Part shown: positions 18,051 to 27,070 of the stretch, in pieces | How the letters are laid out: every line of letters begins with the position of its first letter | Position numbering within the stretch: position 1 is the first letter of the stretch | NCBI RefSeq assembly: GCF_000020005.1 | Contig: NC_010718.1 | Location: 1,369,001-1,433,000 of the forward strand | DNA: 64,000 nucleotides | Direction: 5' to 3' | Source: Natranaerobius thermophilus JW/NM-WN-LF | GTDB lineage: Bacteria; Bacillota; Natranaerobiia; Natranaerobiales; Natranaerobiaceae | Made by a program: the position numbers and the translations under genes | Notes under the pieces: model-generated | What the model was told of the DNA's origin: nothing | What the model saw: the letters and a program-made list of their open reading frames with translations, nothing else | The model's database searches: none

Positions 18051-19229
18051 TTGAAACGAAGAAATAAAACTGAAAAGGTTGTAAAACTTCAAAGAAACAA
18101 TAAATCAGAACAGACAGGAACACATAAAAAGCAAAATTTACTACCTGTAATTTCATTGCTTGTTGCTGTATTTGTTTTAATCATATTAATTTCTGGTATG
18201 AGAAGTTTTTTTGTTACCCGACTAGTTAATATAGAACTTGTAGAACAACAAAAGGTGGATCAGATTATAGAAGAACAACCGGCTACTATAAAGCGGGAAG
18301 AGCAGGTGATAACTGCTCCAGTTTCCGGTCAAGTTGACAGGAAAGTGGATGAGGGCATCCGGGTCAAACGCAATCAAACAGTCATGGTTTATGACGAACT
18401 TTCAAATGAAAAGGATAATTATCAAAGTGAAGGTGAAATTAAGCGTCAGATAGACAGATTAGCTGTAGAATTTGAATCAGAATTGACATCAGCTCGTGAA
18501 CAAGATTTAGTTAAAAGTCAAATTGAAGAAATTATCCAAGATATTCAAAACTTATCTGATGAATATCACAGAATAGTTGATGAAAAAGAAAACGAAAATA
18601 GCTCTCTAAGAGAGGTTACTTCACCAGAGCCCGGTATTGTCAGCTATAATATAGACGGATTGGAAAATGGTTTTAATGATATAGACAAGCTGTCACCTAA
18701 ACGATTGCAGCGTTACCGTGAGCAACACGAGAATTCAACTTATGATCAAGATATAGTTGTCTCAAGAGCTCCACTATTCAAAGTGGTGGATAATTATAAC
18801 TGGAAGGCAATAGTTGAAATTTCACAAGAAGAAACCATTGATAATGAAGTGGGTGATTGGTTATCAGTCAAATTTGATTTTGCTGATAATGAAATTGAAG
18901 GTAGAATTGTGGAAATAAAAGAATTTGATTCCCAAACTATAATGGTGTTAGAATTTGAACGTGAGCTAGAAAAATTTTGGAAAAATCGGTTTGCAGAAAT
19001 TGATATTGTCAAAGATACCAAGATAGGGTATAAAATTCCTCAAAGAGCCCTGACCGAGAATAATGGTCAATTAGGGGTATACCTTGTCAAGCATGGTGTG
19101 GTAAAATTTGAAGAAATAGAATTAATTTCCGAATTAGAAAACAATGAAGTATTAGTCGATGGCTTGAATGAGGGGAATTTATTGATTAGGAATTCCTTTT
19201 TCGTTCGAGAAGGTGATCGAATACGATAA
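18051..19229 (+). CDS. HlyD-like membrane-anchored adaptor protein
   Basis: 392 residues starting at TTG 18051 after AGGAGGAGGGGG. A basic cytoplasmic tail is followed by one hydrophobic segment (about residues 33-53), then an external region with a barrel-sandwich half (ITAPVSGQVDRKVDEG), a coiled coil (about 125-185), and the second half with SPEPGIVSYNIDG. This is the layout of HlyD-type membrane fusion proteins, but there is no transporter or outer membrane partner nearby. The ylm cluster position suggests a cell envelope or division role; this is inference. Confidence 0.75.
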   Translation: MKRRNKTEKVVKLQRNNKSEQTGTHKKQNLLPVISLLVAVFVLIILISGMRSFFVTRLVNIELVEQQKVDQIIEEQPATIKREEQVITAPVSGQVDRKVDEGIRVKRNQTVMVYDELSNEKDNYQSEGEIKRQIDRLAVEFESELTSAREQDLVKSQIEEIIQDIQNLSDEYHRIVDEKENENSSLREVTSPEPGIVSYNIDGLENGFNDIDKLSPKRLQRYREQHENSTYDQDIVVSRAPLFKVVDNYNWKAIVEISQEETIDNEVGDWLSVKFDFADNEIEGRIVEIKEFDSQTIMVLEFERELEKFWKNRFAEIDIVKDTKIGYKIPQRALTENNGQLGVYLVKHGVVKFEEIELISELENNEVLVDGLNEGNLLIRNSFFVREGDRIR

Positions 19230-19263
19230 TACAAAATAATTACAATAAATGGGGGGGAGGGTA

Positions 19264-19965
19264 ATGACGGCATATATCAAAAGTAATCTTCAAGAAATTA
19301 AGGAAAAAATGTCAAAATCTGCGGAACTAGTCGGTAAATCCCTTGATGATTTAACATTGATAGGAATTACTAAGTATGCAACAACTGAACAAATAGCTGA
19401 ACTATACAGATTAGGGGTGACAAATATAGGAGAAAACAAAGTTCAAGATGCATTACCTAAAATTGAAGAATTAGAAGATCTTGAAATTAACTGGCACTTC
19501 GTAGGTCATTTACAAAGTAATAAGGTAAAGTACTTAATCAATCATATATCTCTTTACCAGGCTTTGGATAGGACCTCACTGGCTAAGGAGTTGCACAAAC
19601 GTGCAGATAAAAACAATGTCAATGTAAATGCTTTGGTTCAAATAAATATTGCTGGAGATGAAAATAAATTTGGGCTGAGTCAGGAGGAAACGGAACATTT
19701 TATTGAAAAAGTATTAAATAATTATCCACGTATCAATATCAAGGGTCTTATGACCATGCCTCCTTATTTTTCAGAACCGGAGCAAGTTCGTCCATATTAT
19801 AGTAGAATGAGAGAACTATTTGAATTGTTTAAAACAAAATTTGGAGAACAACATTTTCAATATCTGTCAATGGGGATGTCCCATGACTACCATATAGCCA
19901 TTGAAGAAGGAGCAAACATGGTTAGAGTTGGTAGGTCACTGTTTACACAAAGAGAGGAGGGGTAA
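19264..19965 (+). CDS. yggS: YggS/YlmE family PLP-binding protein (PLP homeostasis)
   Basis: Single-domain pyridoxal-phosphate protein that buffers PLP and affects amino acid pools; no substrate enzyme activity is known. 233 residues from ATG 19264, preceded by a run of G with GGGGAGG; an ATG at 19249 is inside that run. PLP lysine in IGITKYAT, with NIGENKVQ, WHFVGHLQSNK, and the phosphate-binding SMGMSHDYHIA and RVGRSLF. Immediately before sepF, as in Bacillus. Confidence 0.96.
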   Translation: MTAYIKSNLQEIKEKMSKSAELVGKSLDDLTLIGITKYATTEQIAELYRLGVTNIGENKVQDALPKIEELEDLEINWHFVGHLQSNKVKYLINHISLYQALDRTSLAKELHKRADKNNVNVNALVQINIAGDENKFGLSQEETEHFIEKVLNNYPRINIKGLMTMPPYFSEPEQVRPYYSRMRELFELFKTKFGEQHFQYLSMGMSHDYHIAIEEGANMVRVGRSLFTQREEG

Positions 19966-19971
19966 GATAAT

Positions 19972-20475
19972 ATGAATTTTTTTGAAAAGATACTAGTATT
20001 TTTAGGGCTAGCCGAAGAAGCAGAGGAGGAAATTATAGAAGATGAAGAAGATGTAGCACCAGTTAACAACTCTACCTTCCAAGAAAAAAAACATAAAAAA
20101 CGAAGTGCTGTTCAAAGAAAACAGAAAAATAGTGATCAGGAAGGGGATTCGGTAGTGCCACTACACAGTACAAAAAATACACAAGGTATAAAAATTCACT
20201 TAATTGCACCCAGTAAATACGAAGAAGCTCAAGAAATTGGGAAATACCTAAAAAGTGGTTTTCCTGTGGTCGTAAACTTAGAACAATTAGAAATGGAGAC
20301 GGCCAAACAAATGATTGATTTTGTTAGTGGGACAGTTTTTGCCCTTGATGGCAATTTACACAAAATTGGGCAGCAAATATTCTTATTTTCGCCACCTAAT
20401 GTAGGAATAGATGGTGCCATTGATACCACTGGAGATGAATTTTTTGATCAAAAAACATACGAAGAATATGAATAG
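19972..20475 (+). CDS. sepF: Cell division protein SepF
   Basis: Membrane-binding protein that bundles FtsZ and assembles the septum. 167 residues: N-terminal amphipathic helix MNFFEKILVFLGL, a charged disordered linker, and a C-terminal SepF domain with GFPVVVNLEQLE, DFVSGTVFALDGN and KIGQQIFLFSPPNV. Begins six bases after yggS with GGAGGGG as ribosome binding site. Confidence 0.96.
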   Translation: MNFFEKILVFLGLAEEAEEEIIEDEEDVAPVNNSTFQEKKHKKRSAVQRKQKNSDQEGDSVVPLHSTKNTQGIKIHLIAPSKYEEAQEIGKYLKSGFPVVVNLEQLEMETAKQMIDFVSGTVFALDGNLHKIGQQIFLFSPPNVGIDGAIDTTGDEFFDQKTYEEYE

Positions 20476-20487
20476 GAGATGTAATAA

Positions 20488-20775
20488 ATGCCTGTGGTGA
20501 GTTTGTTTAATTGGATTTTTCAAATTGTATATATAATGCTGATTATTAGAGTGATCTTTTCCTTTTTGCGTCCGTCCCCTTATCAAAACAAAAGATTATA
20601 TGATTTAAATAAAATTATTTGGAAAATAACAGAACCTGTCCTAGCACCTATTAGAAACTTAATTTCGCCTTTGATGGTCGGTGGAGGACATTACATTGAC
20701 CTCTCACCGTTAATCGCCTTGTTATTATTGAATTTATTACAAAGATTGACATTTAGTTTACTTTGGATGCTGTAA
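20488..20775 (+). CDS. ylmG: YggT family membrane protein (YlmG)
   Basis: Small integral membrane protein of 95 residues with two hydrophobic segments and the central EPVLAPIRNLI motif of the YggT family. The family is linked to division or osmotic response in bacteria and to nucleoid distribution in plastids, but its molecular role is unknown. Lies between sepF and ylmH as in Bacillus. Confidence 0.9.
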   Translation: MPVVSLFNWIFQIVYIMLIIRVIFSFLRPSPYQNKRLYDLNKIIWKITEPVLAPIRNLISPLMVGGGHYIDLSPLIALLLLNLLQRLTFSLLWML

Positions 20776-20804
20776 AATTTGGAATTTAATATGGGGGGTA
20801 GTTG

Positions 20805-21602
20805 ATGGGAACTGATAAACAAACAATTATGAATCACTATACTCATCCTCTGGAAAAGGAAACAGCCAGTAAAATATTCGATAAAACAGACAAAGTGTTT
20901 AAGGAGCAAGGGATGGAAACTACAGATTTTTTTGATCCACATCAGTTAACTATTGCAGAAAAAGTGATTAATACATTCTCTGATGTTTCAGCTTTATTTT
21001 ATGGTGGTTTAGCTGATGCGGAAAGGAAAAAGGTTGGGATTTTCCCTAAGGAATGGAATGTTACCCCTGATCAATTGGGGATCGAAGTACTAGAGCTTAG
21101 AGGAAATTTTAGATTTTCTAGTATTTCTCATAGAGATGTTTTAGGTGCTGTCATGGGTCTAGGTTTAAAGAGGGATAAAATTGGTGATATTCATGTCATG
21201 GAAGAGGAACACAGGTTGATTATTGCTGTTGATGAAAGTATCTCCCAATTCATTACACAAAATTTAACACAAGTAAAAAATGTATCAGTATCAGCTGAAG
21301 CTATGGATCAGGAAGAAATCCCTCGCCAGCAAGAGTACACTCGTGAAATAAAGGGAACTGTATCTAGTTTAAGATTAGATGCTGTTGCCAGTATAGGTTT
21401 CGGAGCTTCTAGAAGTAAAATGAGTCAGTTGATAAAAGCAGAGAGGATAAAACTCAACTGGCAACCTACTAAAGATCCTAAGGCTACTGTTTCTGAAGGA
21501 GATGTGATTTCATTAAGAGGAAAAGGAAGAGTGGAAATATCTGCAATCGGTGGTAAAAGCCGAAAGGGTAGGAGACATGTAACATTAAAGCGTTATAAAT
21601 AA
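20805..21602 (+). CDS. ylmH: S4-domain RNA-binding protein YlmH
   Basis: Cytoplasmic RNA-binding protein. In Bacillus, YlmH is reported to bind stalled large-subunit peptidyl-tRNA complexes in ribosome quality control; rqcH of the same pathway is 7 kb away. 265 residues from ATG 20805 (GGGGGG at 20793-20798; a TTG one codon earlier is possible). The C-terminal S4 domain includes GASRSKMSQLIKAERIKLNW and GDVISLRGKGRVEI. Confidence 0.92.
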   Translation: MGTDKQTIMNHYTHPLEKETASKIFDKTDKVFKEQGMETTDFFDPHQLTIAEKVINTFSDVSALFYGGLADAERKKVGIFPKEWNVTPDQLGIEVLELRGNFRFSSISHRDVLGAVMGLGLKRDKIGDIHVMEEEHRLIIAVDESISQFITQNLTQVKNVSVSAEAMDQEEIPRQQEYTREIKGTVSSLRLDAVASIGFGASRSKMSQLIKAERIKLNWQPTKDPKATVSEGDVISLRGKGRVEISAIGGKSRKGRRHVTLKRYK

Positions 21603-21625
21603 GTTTTAATTTCGGAGGTGGAATT

Positions 21626-22225
21626 ATGACATTAACCCCCCTAGACATACACAATAAGGAATTTTCTCGTTCCTTTCGAGGATATAATCCTGATGAAGTT
21701 AATGAGTTTTTGGACAGGGTTGTTAAGGACTATGAAAGTATTATCAAAAAGAATATCGAACTTAAGGAAGAAGTGGAAAAATTAAATAATAAAATTGAAC
21801 ACTATCAAAAAATGGAAGAAACTCTTCATAATGCTATAGTTGTGGCTCAGGAAACTGCTGAAGAAGTGAAGGAAAATGCACAAAAAGAGGCAGAATTAAT
21901 TAAAAGAGAAGCTCAAAGTGAAGCTAACAAGCAGATCGAAGATGCTCATAACAAGGTCAATAAAATTCAACAGGAAATAGAAGAATTGAAAAAACAAGCT
22001 AGTGCTCATAAAACACGATTTAAATCCATGCTAGAAACTCAACTTGATTTACTGGAATCAGAAGAATGGAAAAATTTAAATGCTAACAATCAAGAAGACT
22101 ACCAATCTGAATATCATAGCCAAAATGCAGGTACTGAACAAGCCTCTGATTTGACTGCTAGCTACGAAGAAGAGGAAGTTGAAAATTCCCAAATTGATAG
22201 TCAAGACACATCACATAGTAATTAA
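21626..22225 (+). CDS. divIVA: DivIVA-family cell pole / septum protein
   Basis: Membrane-curvature-sensing coiled-coil protein that marks septa and poles. 199 residues: N-terminal membrane-binding domain TPLDIHNKEFSRSFRGYNPD with DEVNEFLDRV, then a long coiled coil (about residues 30-145) and an acidic, Ser/Gln-rich tail of about 45 residues. GGAGGTGG precedes the ATG. Last gene of the ylm cluster. Confidence 0.95.
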   Translation: MTLTPLDIHNKEFSRSFRGYNPDEVNEFLDRVVKDYESIIKKNIELKEEVEKLNNKIEHYQKMEETLHNAIVVAQETAEEVKENAQKEAELIKREAQSEANKQIEDAHNKVNKIQQEIEELKKQASAHKTRFKSMLETQLDLLESEEWKNLNANNQEDYQSEYHSQNAGTEQASDLTASYEEEEVENSQIDSQDTSHSN

Positions 22226-22260
22226 TAAGAGTATCAGGTAAATTTTGTGTAAAAAGAATA

Positions 22261-22289
22261 TTGCGAAACAATTGTGGCTATGCTAAAAT
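22261..22289 (+). promoter_or_regulatory. Promoter for the ileS T-box transcript
   Basis: TTGCGA at 22261-22266, 17 bases, then TAAAAT at 22284-22289 with a TGC extension. The T-box leader begins shortly after. Confidence 0.7.
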
Positions 22290-22339
22290 GCTAAGATAAA
22301 TAAATTCCGTTAAAGCTTTAAAATTCAATATACATTATC

Positions 22340-22586
22340 GGCCGTGAAGGGAAGAGTAATCTGCACTTACTATCTACAGAGAGCCGGGAATGCTGGGAAC
22401 CGGTGATAGTGTGTAGATGAAGATCATCCTTGAGCTCTTTGAGTGAACTAATAGTAGCTCAAAGCGAATGGCAAGCGTTAATTGCCCTGAGAGCCCGTAT
22501 ATCATTCGTTAAGATTTTGCTTAGGTGTGCGGGTAATAGGGTGGTACCGCGAGTAACCTCGTCCCTATCAGGGCGAGGTTTTTTTG
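22340..22586 (+). promoter_or_regulatory. T-box leader, isoleucine specific, with antiterminator/terminator
   Basis: This is the content of the 396-base gap between divIVA and ileS. Stem I includes the AGTA of the S-turn (22354-22357), the distal GCCGGGAATGCTGGGAACCGG region, and a specifier loop with ATC (Ile) at 22423-22425. The conserved T-box AGGGTGGTACCGCG is at 22538-22551. A terminator hairpin (AACCTCG.. with CGAGGTT, 22555-22580) and T run follow. Uncharged tRNA-Ile would favour the antiterminator and allow ileS transcription. Confidence 0.96.
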
Positions 22587-22621
22587 ATTTCTAAAATAAA
22601 AGATGGCCTGGAGGTGGCACT

Positions 22622-25402
22622 ATGAATTATAAAGATACTCTCAATTTACCTAAGACAGATTTTCCCATGAAAGCTAAGCTTCCCTCAAGGGAACCTGAAT
22701 TTTTACAAGAGTGGGAAAGCAACAACCTCTATCAACGTGTCCAACAAAAACGTTCAGGAAAGCCTAAGTACATTTTGCATGATGGCCCACCCTACGCTAA
22801 TGGGAACATTCATATGGGTCATGCCTTGAATAAAGTCCTTAAAGATATTGTTGTTAAATTTAAAACAATGCAAGGATACGATTCTCCCTATGTACCTGGA
22901 TGGGATACCCACGGTCTACCTATAGAGCATCAGATTACCAAAACAGAGAAAGTTGATAGGAAGAGCATGTCAGATGTGGAATTTCGTAAAAAATGTCATG
23001 ATTATGCCATGAAGTATGTGGAGATACAAAAGGAAGAGTTTAAACGACTTGGAGTCAGAGGAGACTGGGATAATCCTTATCTGACTTTATCACCTGAATT
23101 TGAAGCTGAACAAGTTAAATTATTTGGTGAAATGGCACAAAAGGGTTATATTTATAAAGGATTAAAACCTGTATATTGGTGTACTGACTGTGAAACAGCT
23201 CTAGCAGAAGCAGAAGTTGAATATCATGACAAACGTTCACCTTCCATTTATGTTGGATTTCATGTAAAGGATAGTAAAGGTGAGTTTAATGAAGAAGGTG
23301 TAGAGTTTATTATCTGGACCACTACTCCCTGGACGATTCCTGCCAACATGGCAATTGCACTTCACCCCGAATTTCAATACTCATTAATAAAATCGGGAGA
23401 AAAACACTATATTGTGGCTACCGATTTACTAGAAACGGTAGCAGAAGAGGCTAAATTAGGAGAATATCAAATTATCAGAGAGTATACTGGTCGAGAATTA
23501 GAAGGAATAGTCTGTCAACATCCCCTCTTTGATAGCAGAGAGTCTTTAGTTATTTTAGGGGATCATGTAACCCTTGAACAGGGAACTGGCTGTGTTCACA
23601 CTGCTCCGGGACATGGTCATGAGGACTATGAAGTTGCCCAAAAATACGATTTGGAAGTACTTTCTCCATTGAATGATAGTGGTGTTTTTACTGAAGAAGC
23701 TGGTCAGTTTCAAGGACTTTATTACGACAAAGCTAATAAAGAAATTACTCAAGCCCTGGATAAAAGAGGAGCTTTATTGTCCTTGAGTTTCATTACTCAC
23801 CAGTATCCATGCTGTTGGAGATGTAAAGAGTCAGTTATCTTTCGGGCCACTGAACAATGGTTTGCATCAGTAGACGGATTTCGACAAGATGCTTTAAAAG
23901 CTATAGAAGATGTGGATTGGATCCCTGCCTGGGGTGAAGAAAGAATCAAAGCCATGGTAATGAACAGGGGAGATTGGTGTATTTCCAGGCAACGAGTCTG
24001 GGGAGTACCATTGCCGATCTTCTACTGTCAAGAATGTGGTCATGAATTGATCACAGAAGAATCTATCTCAGCTGTAGCTGAATTATTCAGACAGGAAGGT
24101 TCAGATGCCTGGTTCGAAAAAGAAGCCCCTGAAATATTACCACAAGGCATTCAATGTAGTTGTGGTGCCAAAAAATTTAGTAAAGAGACGGATATTATGG
24201 ACGTATGGTTCGATTCTGGGTCTACTCATAGAGGGGTCTGTGCTCAAAGACAAGAACTGGCATGGCCTGTAGATCTTTATTTGGAAGGGAGCGATCAATA
24301 TCGAGGATGGTTTCAATCATCCTTGCTGACTGCTGTTGCCACTAAGGGTGAATCCCCCTATCGAGAATGTTTGACTAATGGTTGGGTAGTTGATGGTGAA
24401 GGAAAGAAAATGAGTAAGTCCCAGGGTAATGTCATAGCTCCCCAGGATATTACTAACCAATACGGAGCAGATATTCTCAGGCTTTGGGTAGCCTCTAGTG
24501 AGTTCAAACAAGATGTCAGGGTATCTCAAAAGATATTAAAACAGACTGCTGAAGCCTATCGTAAGATAAGAAATACTGCTAGATTTATCCTGGGTAATTT
24601 ATACGATTTTACACCCGAAAAAGATTATGTATCCTTTGATCAATTAGAAGAAATTGATAGCTATATTCTATGTCGCTTACAAAAGGTTATTGATCAAGCC
24701 ACTAGAGCCTATGATGAATTCGAGTTTCATGAGTTTTATCACTTAATTCACAATTTCTGTGTTGTTGAATTGAGTCAATTCTATTTAGATGTGATTAAAG
24801 ATCGAATCTATACAATGCCAACTGAGTCAAGAGAGAGGCGGGCTGCTCAAACCACCATGTATTATTTACTAGATAGTTTAGTGAAAATGCTTGCTCCAGT
24901 ATTGACTTTCACCAGTGAAGAAATATGGCAGTATTTACCAGGTGATCGAGAAGAGTCAATCCAATTAACCGACTGGCCAGAAGTCAACGAGGAACTGGTA
25001 GATAATGAGCTAGAGCAGAAGTGGGCGAATTTTTTAGAATTCAGAAAAGAAGTGGCCAAAGCACTAGAAAATGCTCGTAAAGATAAAAAAATTGGCAGTT
25101 CCTTAGAATCGAAAATCTTAATTTATGCTGATGAAGACCTATTTAAAAAATTACAAAGTTTTGAGGATAATCTAGAGGAACTGTTCATAGTTTCTCAAGT
25201 AGAATTGAAGAAAGCCGAACAATTAACTGAGACTGTTAAGAACCAGGCTTTAAGCTCGGAAGATGTAGAACAGGCTAGCATAATTATTGAAGCCGCCCAG
25301 GGTGAAAAATGCCCCAGGTGTTGGAACTATCACCCTGAAGTGACTAAAGCGGAAGAATTATGCCCTAGATGTAGTCATGTCTTAGAGACTAGCAATAAAT
25401 AG
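22622..25402 (+). CDS. ileS: Isoleucyl-tRNA synthetase
   Basis: Charges tRNA-Ile in the cytoplasm. 926 residues, the eubacterial type-1 form. Class I motifs are HMGH near residue 64 and KMSKS near residue 596. The CP1 editing domain holds the TTPWTIPANMA and GHGHEDY motifs, and a C-terminal zinc site (CPRCW and CPRC) ends the protein. Starts at ATG 22622 after TGGAGGTGG. Regulated by the isoleucine T-box upstream and ended by its own terminator, so it forms a single-gene unit. Confidence 0.99.
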   Translation: MNYKDTLNLPKTDFPMKAKLPSREPEFLQEWESNNLYQRVQQKRSGKPKYILHDGPPYANGNIHMGHALNKVLKDIVVKFKTMQGYDSPYVPGWDTHGLPIEHQITKTEKVDRKSMSDVEFRKKCHDYAMKYVEIQKEEFKRLGVRGDWDNPYLTLSPEFEAEQVKLFGEMAQKGYIYKGLKPVYWCTDCETALAEAEVEYHDKRSPSIYVGFHVKDSKGEFNEEGVEFIIWTTTPWTIPANMAIALHPEFQYSLIKSGEKHYIVATDLLETVAEEAKLGEYQIIREYTGRELEGIVCQHPLFDSRESLVILGDHVTLEQGTGCVHTAPGHGHEDYEVAQKYDLEVLSPLNDSGVFTEEAGQFQGLYYDKANKEITQALDKRGALLSLSFITHQYPCCWRCKESVIFRATEQWFASVDGFRQDALKAIEDVDWIPAWGEERIKAMVMNRGDWCISRQRVWGVPLPIFYCQECGHELITEESISAVAELFRQEGSDAWFEKEAPEILPQGIQCSCGAKKFSKETDIMDVWFDSGSTHRGVCAQRQELAWPVDLYLEGSDQYRGWFQSSLLTAVATKGESPYRECLTNGWVVDGEGKKMSKSQGNVIAPQDITNQYGADILRLWVASSEFKQDVRVSQKILKQTAEAYRKIRNTARFILGNLYDFTPEKDYVSFDQLEEIDSYILCRLQKVIDQATRAYDEFEFHEFYHLIHNFCVVELSQFYLDVIKDRIYTMPTESRERRAAQTTMYYLLDSLVKMLAPVLTFTSEEIWQYLPGDREESIQLTDWPEVNEELVDNELEQKWANFLEFRKEVAKALENARKDKKIGSSLESKILIYADEDLFKKLQSFEDNLEELFIVSQVELKKAEQLTETVKNQALSSEDVEQASIIIEAAQGEKCPRCWNYHPEVTKAEELCPRCSHVLETSNK

Positions 25403-25424
25403 TTTAATAGAATTAGCAAAATTT

Positions 25425-25453
25425 ACCCCCTGAATTTAATCAGGGGGTTTTTT
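25425..25453 (+). terminator. Rho-independent terminator after ileS
   Basis: ACCCCCTGA pairs with TCAGGGGGT around a six-base AT loop, then six T. Confidence 0.93.
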
Positions 25454-25520
25454 ATTTACCATGTTTTGGAATAAAATAATAGATACACAAATGGTTAAAT
25501 TAATAAGGGGGATGAGAATT

Positions 25521-25823
25521 TTGCAAGATAACAATAATAATCAAAAAGAGTTGTTAGAAAAACTATATTACCAAACTGCAGAACTTTTAGATAAACTGGA
25601 AAAATTTAAATTAGCCGAGTATATGCATTATTTAAATAATCCAGTACGTTATTTTTGGATTAATTTTTGGGGAGGGGTAGCTAGAGGTTTAGGCATAGCA
25701 GTGGGGATGACAGTTTTAGGTGCTATTTTGGTTTACTTTTTACAGCAGCTAGTAATGTTAAATCTACCAATAATTGGTGATTTTATTGCTGATATCGTTA
25801 AAATTGTTCAAGAACACTTATAA
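25521..25823 (+). CDS. Small membrane protein, DUF5665-like
   Basis: Protein of about 100 residues with unknown function. An N-terminal coiled segment (KLYYQTAELLDKLEKFKLAE) precedes YLNNPVRYFWINFWGGVARG, one long hydrophobic segment and a second weaker one. I choose TTG 25521, nine bases after GGGGG; ATG 25512 touches the G run and an upstream start at 25461 lacks a binding site. The YLNNP..F..GVARGLG pattern resembles DUF5665, recalled from memory. Confidence 0.65.
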   Translation: MQDNNNNQKELLEKLYYQTAELLDKLEKFKLAEYMHYLNNPVRYFWINFWGGVARGLGIAVGMTVLGAILVYFLQQLVMLNLPIIGDFIADIVKIVQEHL

Positions 25824-25846
25824 TTTCTTAAAGGAGGTTGTTCTAA

Positions 25847-26497
25847 ATGACAGATCAAGAAATTGAGAAATATCGCCAGAAATTGTTATCTATTAAAGCA
25901 GATCTTGAAAAACACGAAGCTGAAGGACAACATGATAATCGTACTAGTATTAGAGATAATGTCTCAGAACTATCGAGCTATGATAATCATCCTGGGGACT
26001 TAGGTTCTGAACAATATGAACTAGAAAAAGATACAACTTTATCAAATCTAAGAGAACAAAAATTACGAGAAATAGAAATTGCTTTAGAAAAAATTGCTAA
26101 TGGTGATTATGGGAAATGTGAATCATGTGGAAAGGAAATTAATAATGAAAGATTAGATGCAGTTCCATACACTAGATATTGTATTTCATGTCTAGGAGAT
26201 TTAGCTTCAAATCAGGATGAACACCCTTATTTTGAAGGACATACTCACTTGGAGACTATGAGCTCAAAAGACGAAAATTCAATCCACTTCGATAAAGAAG
26301 ATATGTGGCAAAAATTAGAGAACTACGGTCAGGCCGGGGGAACTAACGAAGATTATGAAAACTCCGATGAAAATTGGGGTGCTGCTGATAAAATGGATGA
26401 ATATTCTATTGGAGGCAAAGATCTTAGTATTAACCCTAAAACAGATCCAGAACGATTTAAAAGAAGGAAAAGACGGGGAAGAAATGATCAATCATAG
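25847..26497 (+). CDS. TraR/DksA-family C4 zinc-finger protein (YteA type)
   Basis: Cytoplasmic protein of 216 residues. The N-terminal helical region (about 1-90) includes NDNxxE-like ELSSYDNHPGDLGSEQYE, then a DksA zinc finger with CESCG and CISC near residues 91-115, and a long acidic tail ending in a basic stretch. YteA-type proteins are common in spore formers; whether they act on RNA polymerase like DksA is unknown. AAAGGAGG is the ribosome binding site. Confidence 0.88.
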   Translation: MTDQEIEKYRQKLLSIKADLEKHEAEGQHDNRTSIRDNVSELSSYDNHPGDLGSEQYELEKDTTLSNLREQKLREIEIALEKIANGDYGKCESCGKEINNERLDAVPYTRYCISCLGDLASNQDEHPYFEGHTHLETMSSKDENSIHFDKEDMWQKLENYGQAGGTNEDYENSDENWGAADKMDEYSIGGKDLSINPKTDPERFKRRKRRGRNDQS

Positions 26498-26515
26498 TAT
26501 TTATCTTCATCTAAA

Positions 26516-26544
26516 TTGTCAAGCATGTTCTGTTGTGCTAGAAT
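26516..26544 (+). promoter_or_regulatory. Promoter for lspA-rluD
   Basis: TTGTCA at 26516-26521, a 17-base spacer, and TAGAAT at 26539-26544, in the 85-base gap before lspA. Confidence 0.75.
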
Positions 26545-26582
26545 AAATTGAGATTATTACTATTAGAGGGGGGACTGGTGGA

Positions 26583-27041
26583 GTGGGATTTGTTTTATTT
26601 GTCATAATTGCATTAACTATTGTTTTAGATCAAATATCCAAACTAATAGTTGCAAGAACTATGAGTTTAGGTGATAGTATCCCGGTGTTGGAGAACATTT
26701 TTCATATAACTTACTCAGTTAATCCCGGTGCTGCTTTTGGAATAATGGCTTATCAGACTACCTTTTTCATCGTGACTACCATTTTGTTATTACTCGTAAT
26801 GGTATTTTTATTTTATCGACTAGGACAAGAATTTCAAATAGTAAAAATAGCTCTGGCTTTACAGTTTGGTGGCGCAGTAGGTAATTTGATTGACAGGATT
26901 AGAACAGGCTATGTGATAGATTTTTTTGATTTTAGGATCTGGCCAATTTTTAATATTGCAGATATGGCTATTGTGCTAGGTGTGTCTATTTTAATTTATT
27001 TTATATTGTTTATGTCCAAAGATTATGGATGTTTTGATTAG
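26583..27041 (+). CDS. lspA: Lipoprotein signal peptidase LspA
   Basis: Inner membrane aspartic peptidase that cleaves prolipoprotein signal peptides (signal peptidase II). 152 residues, four membrane segments. Catalytic aspartates lie in [17 protein letters not shown] and [15 protein letters not shown] is also conserved. The start is GTG 26583 after GGGGGG at 26568-26573. rluD follows with a 29-base gap to its likely start, the classic lspA-rluD pair. Confidence 0.96.
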
Positions 27042-27070
27042 TGGAAGTTGCCAGTAAGGGAGGGCTTGTA

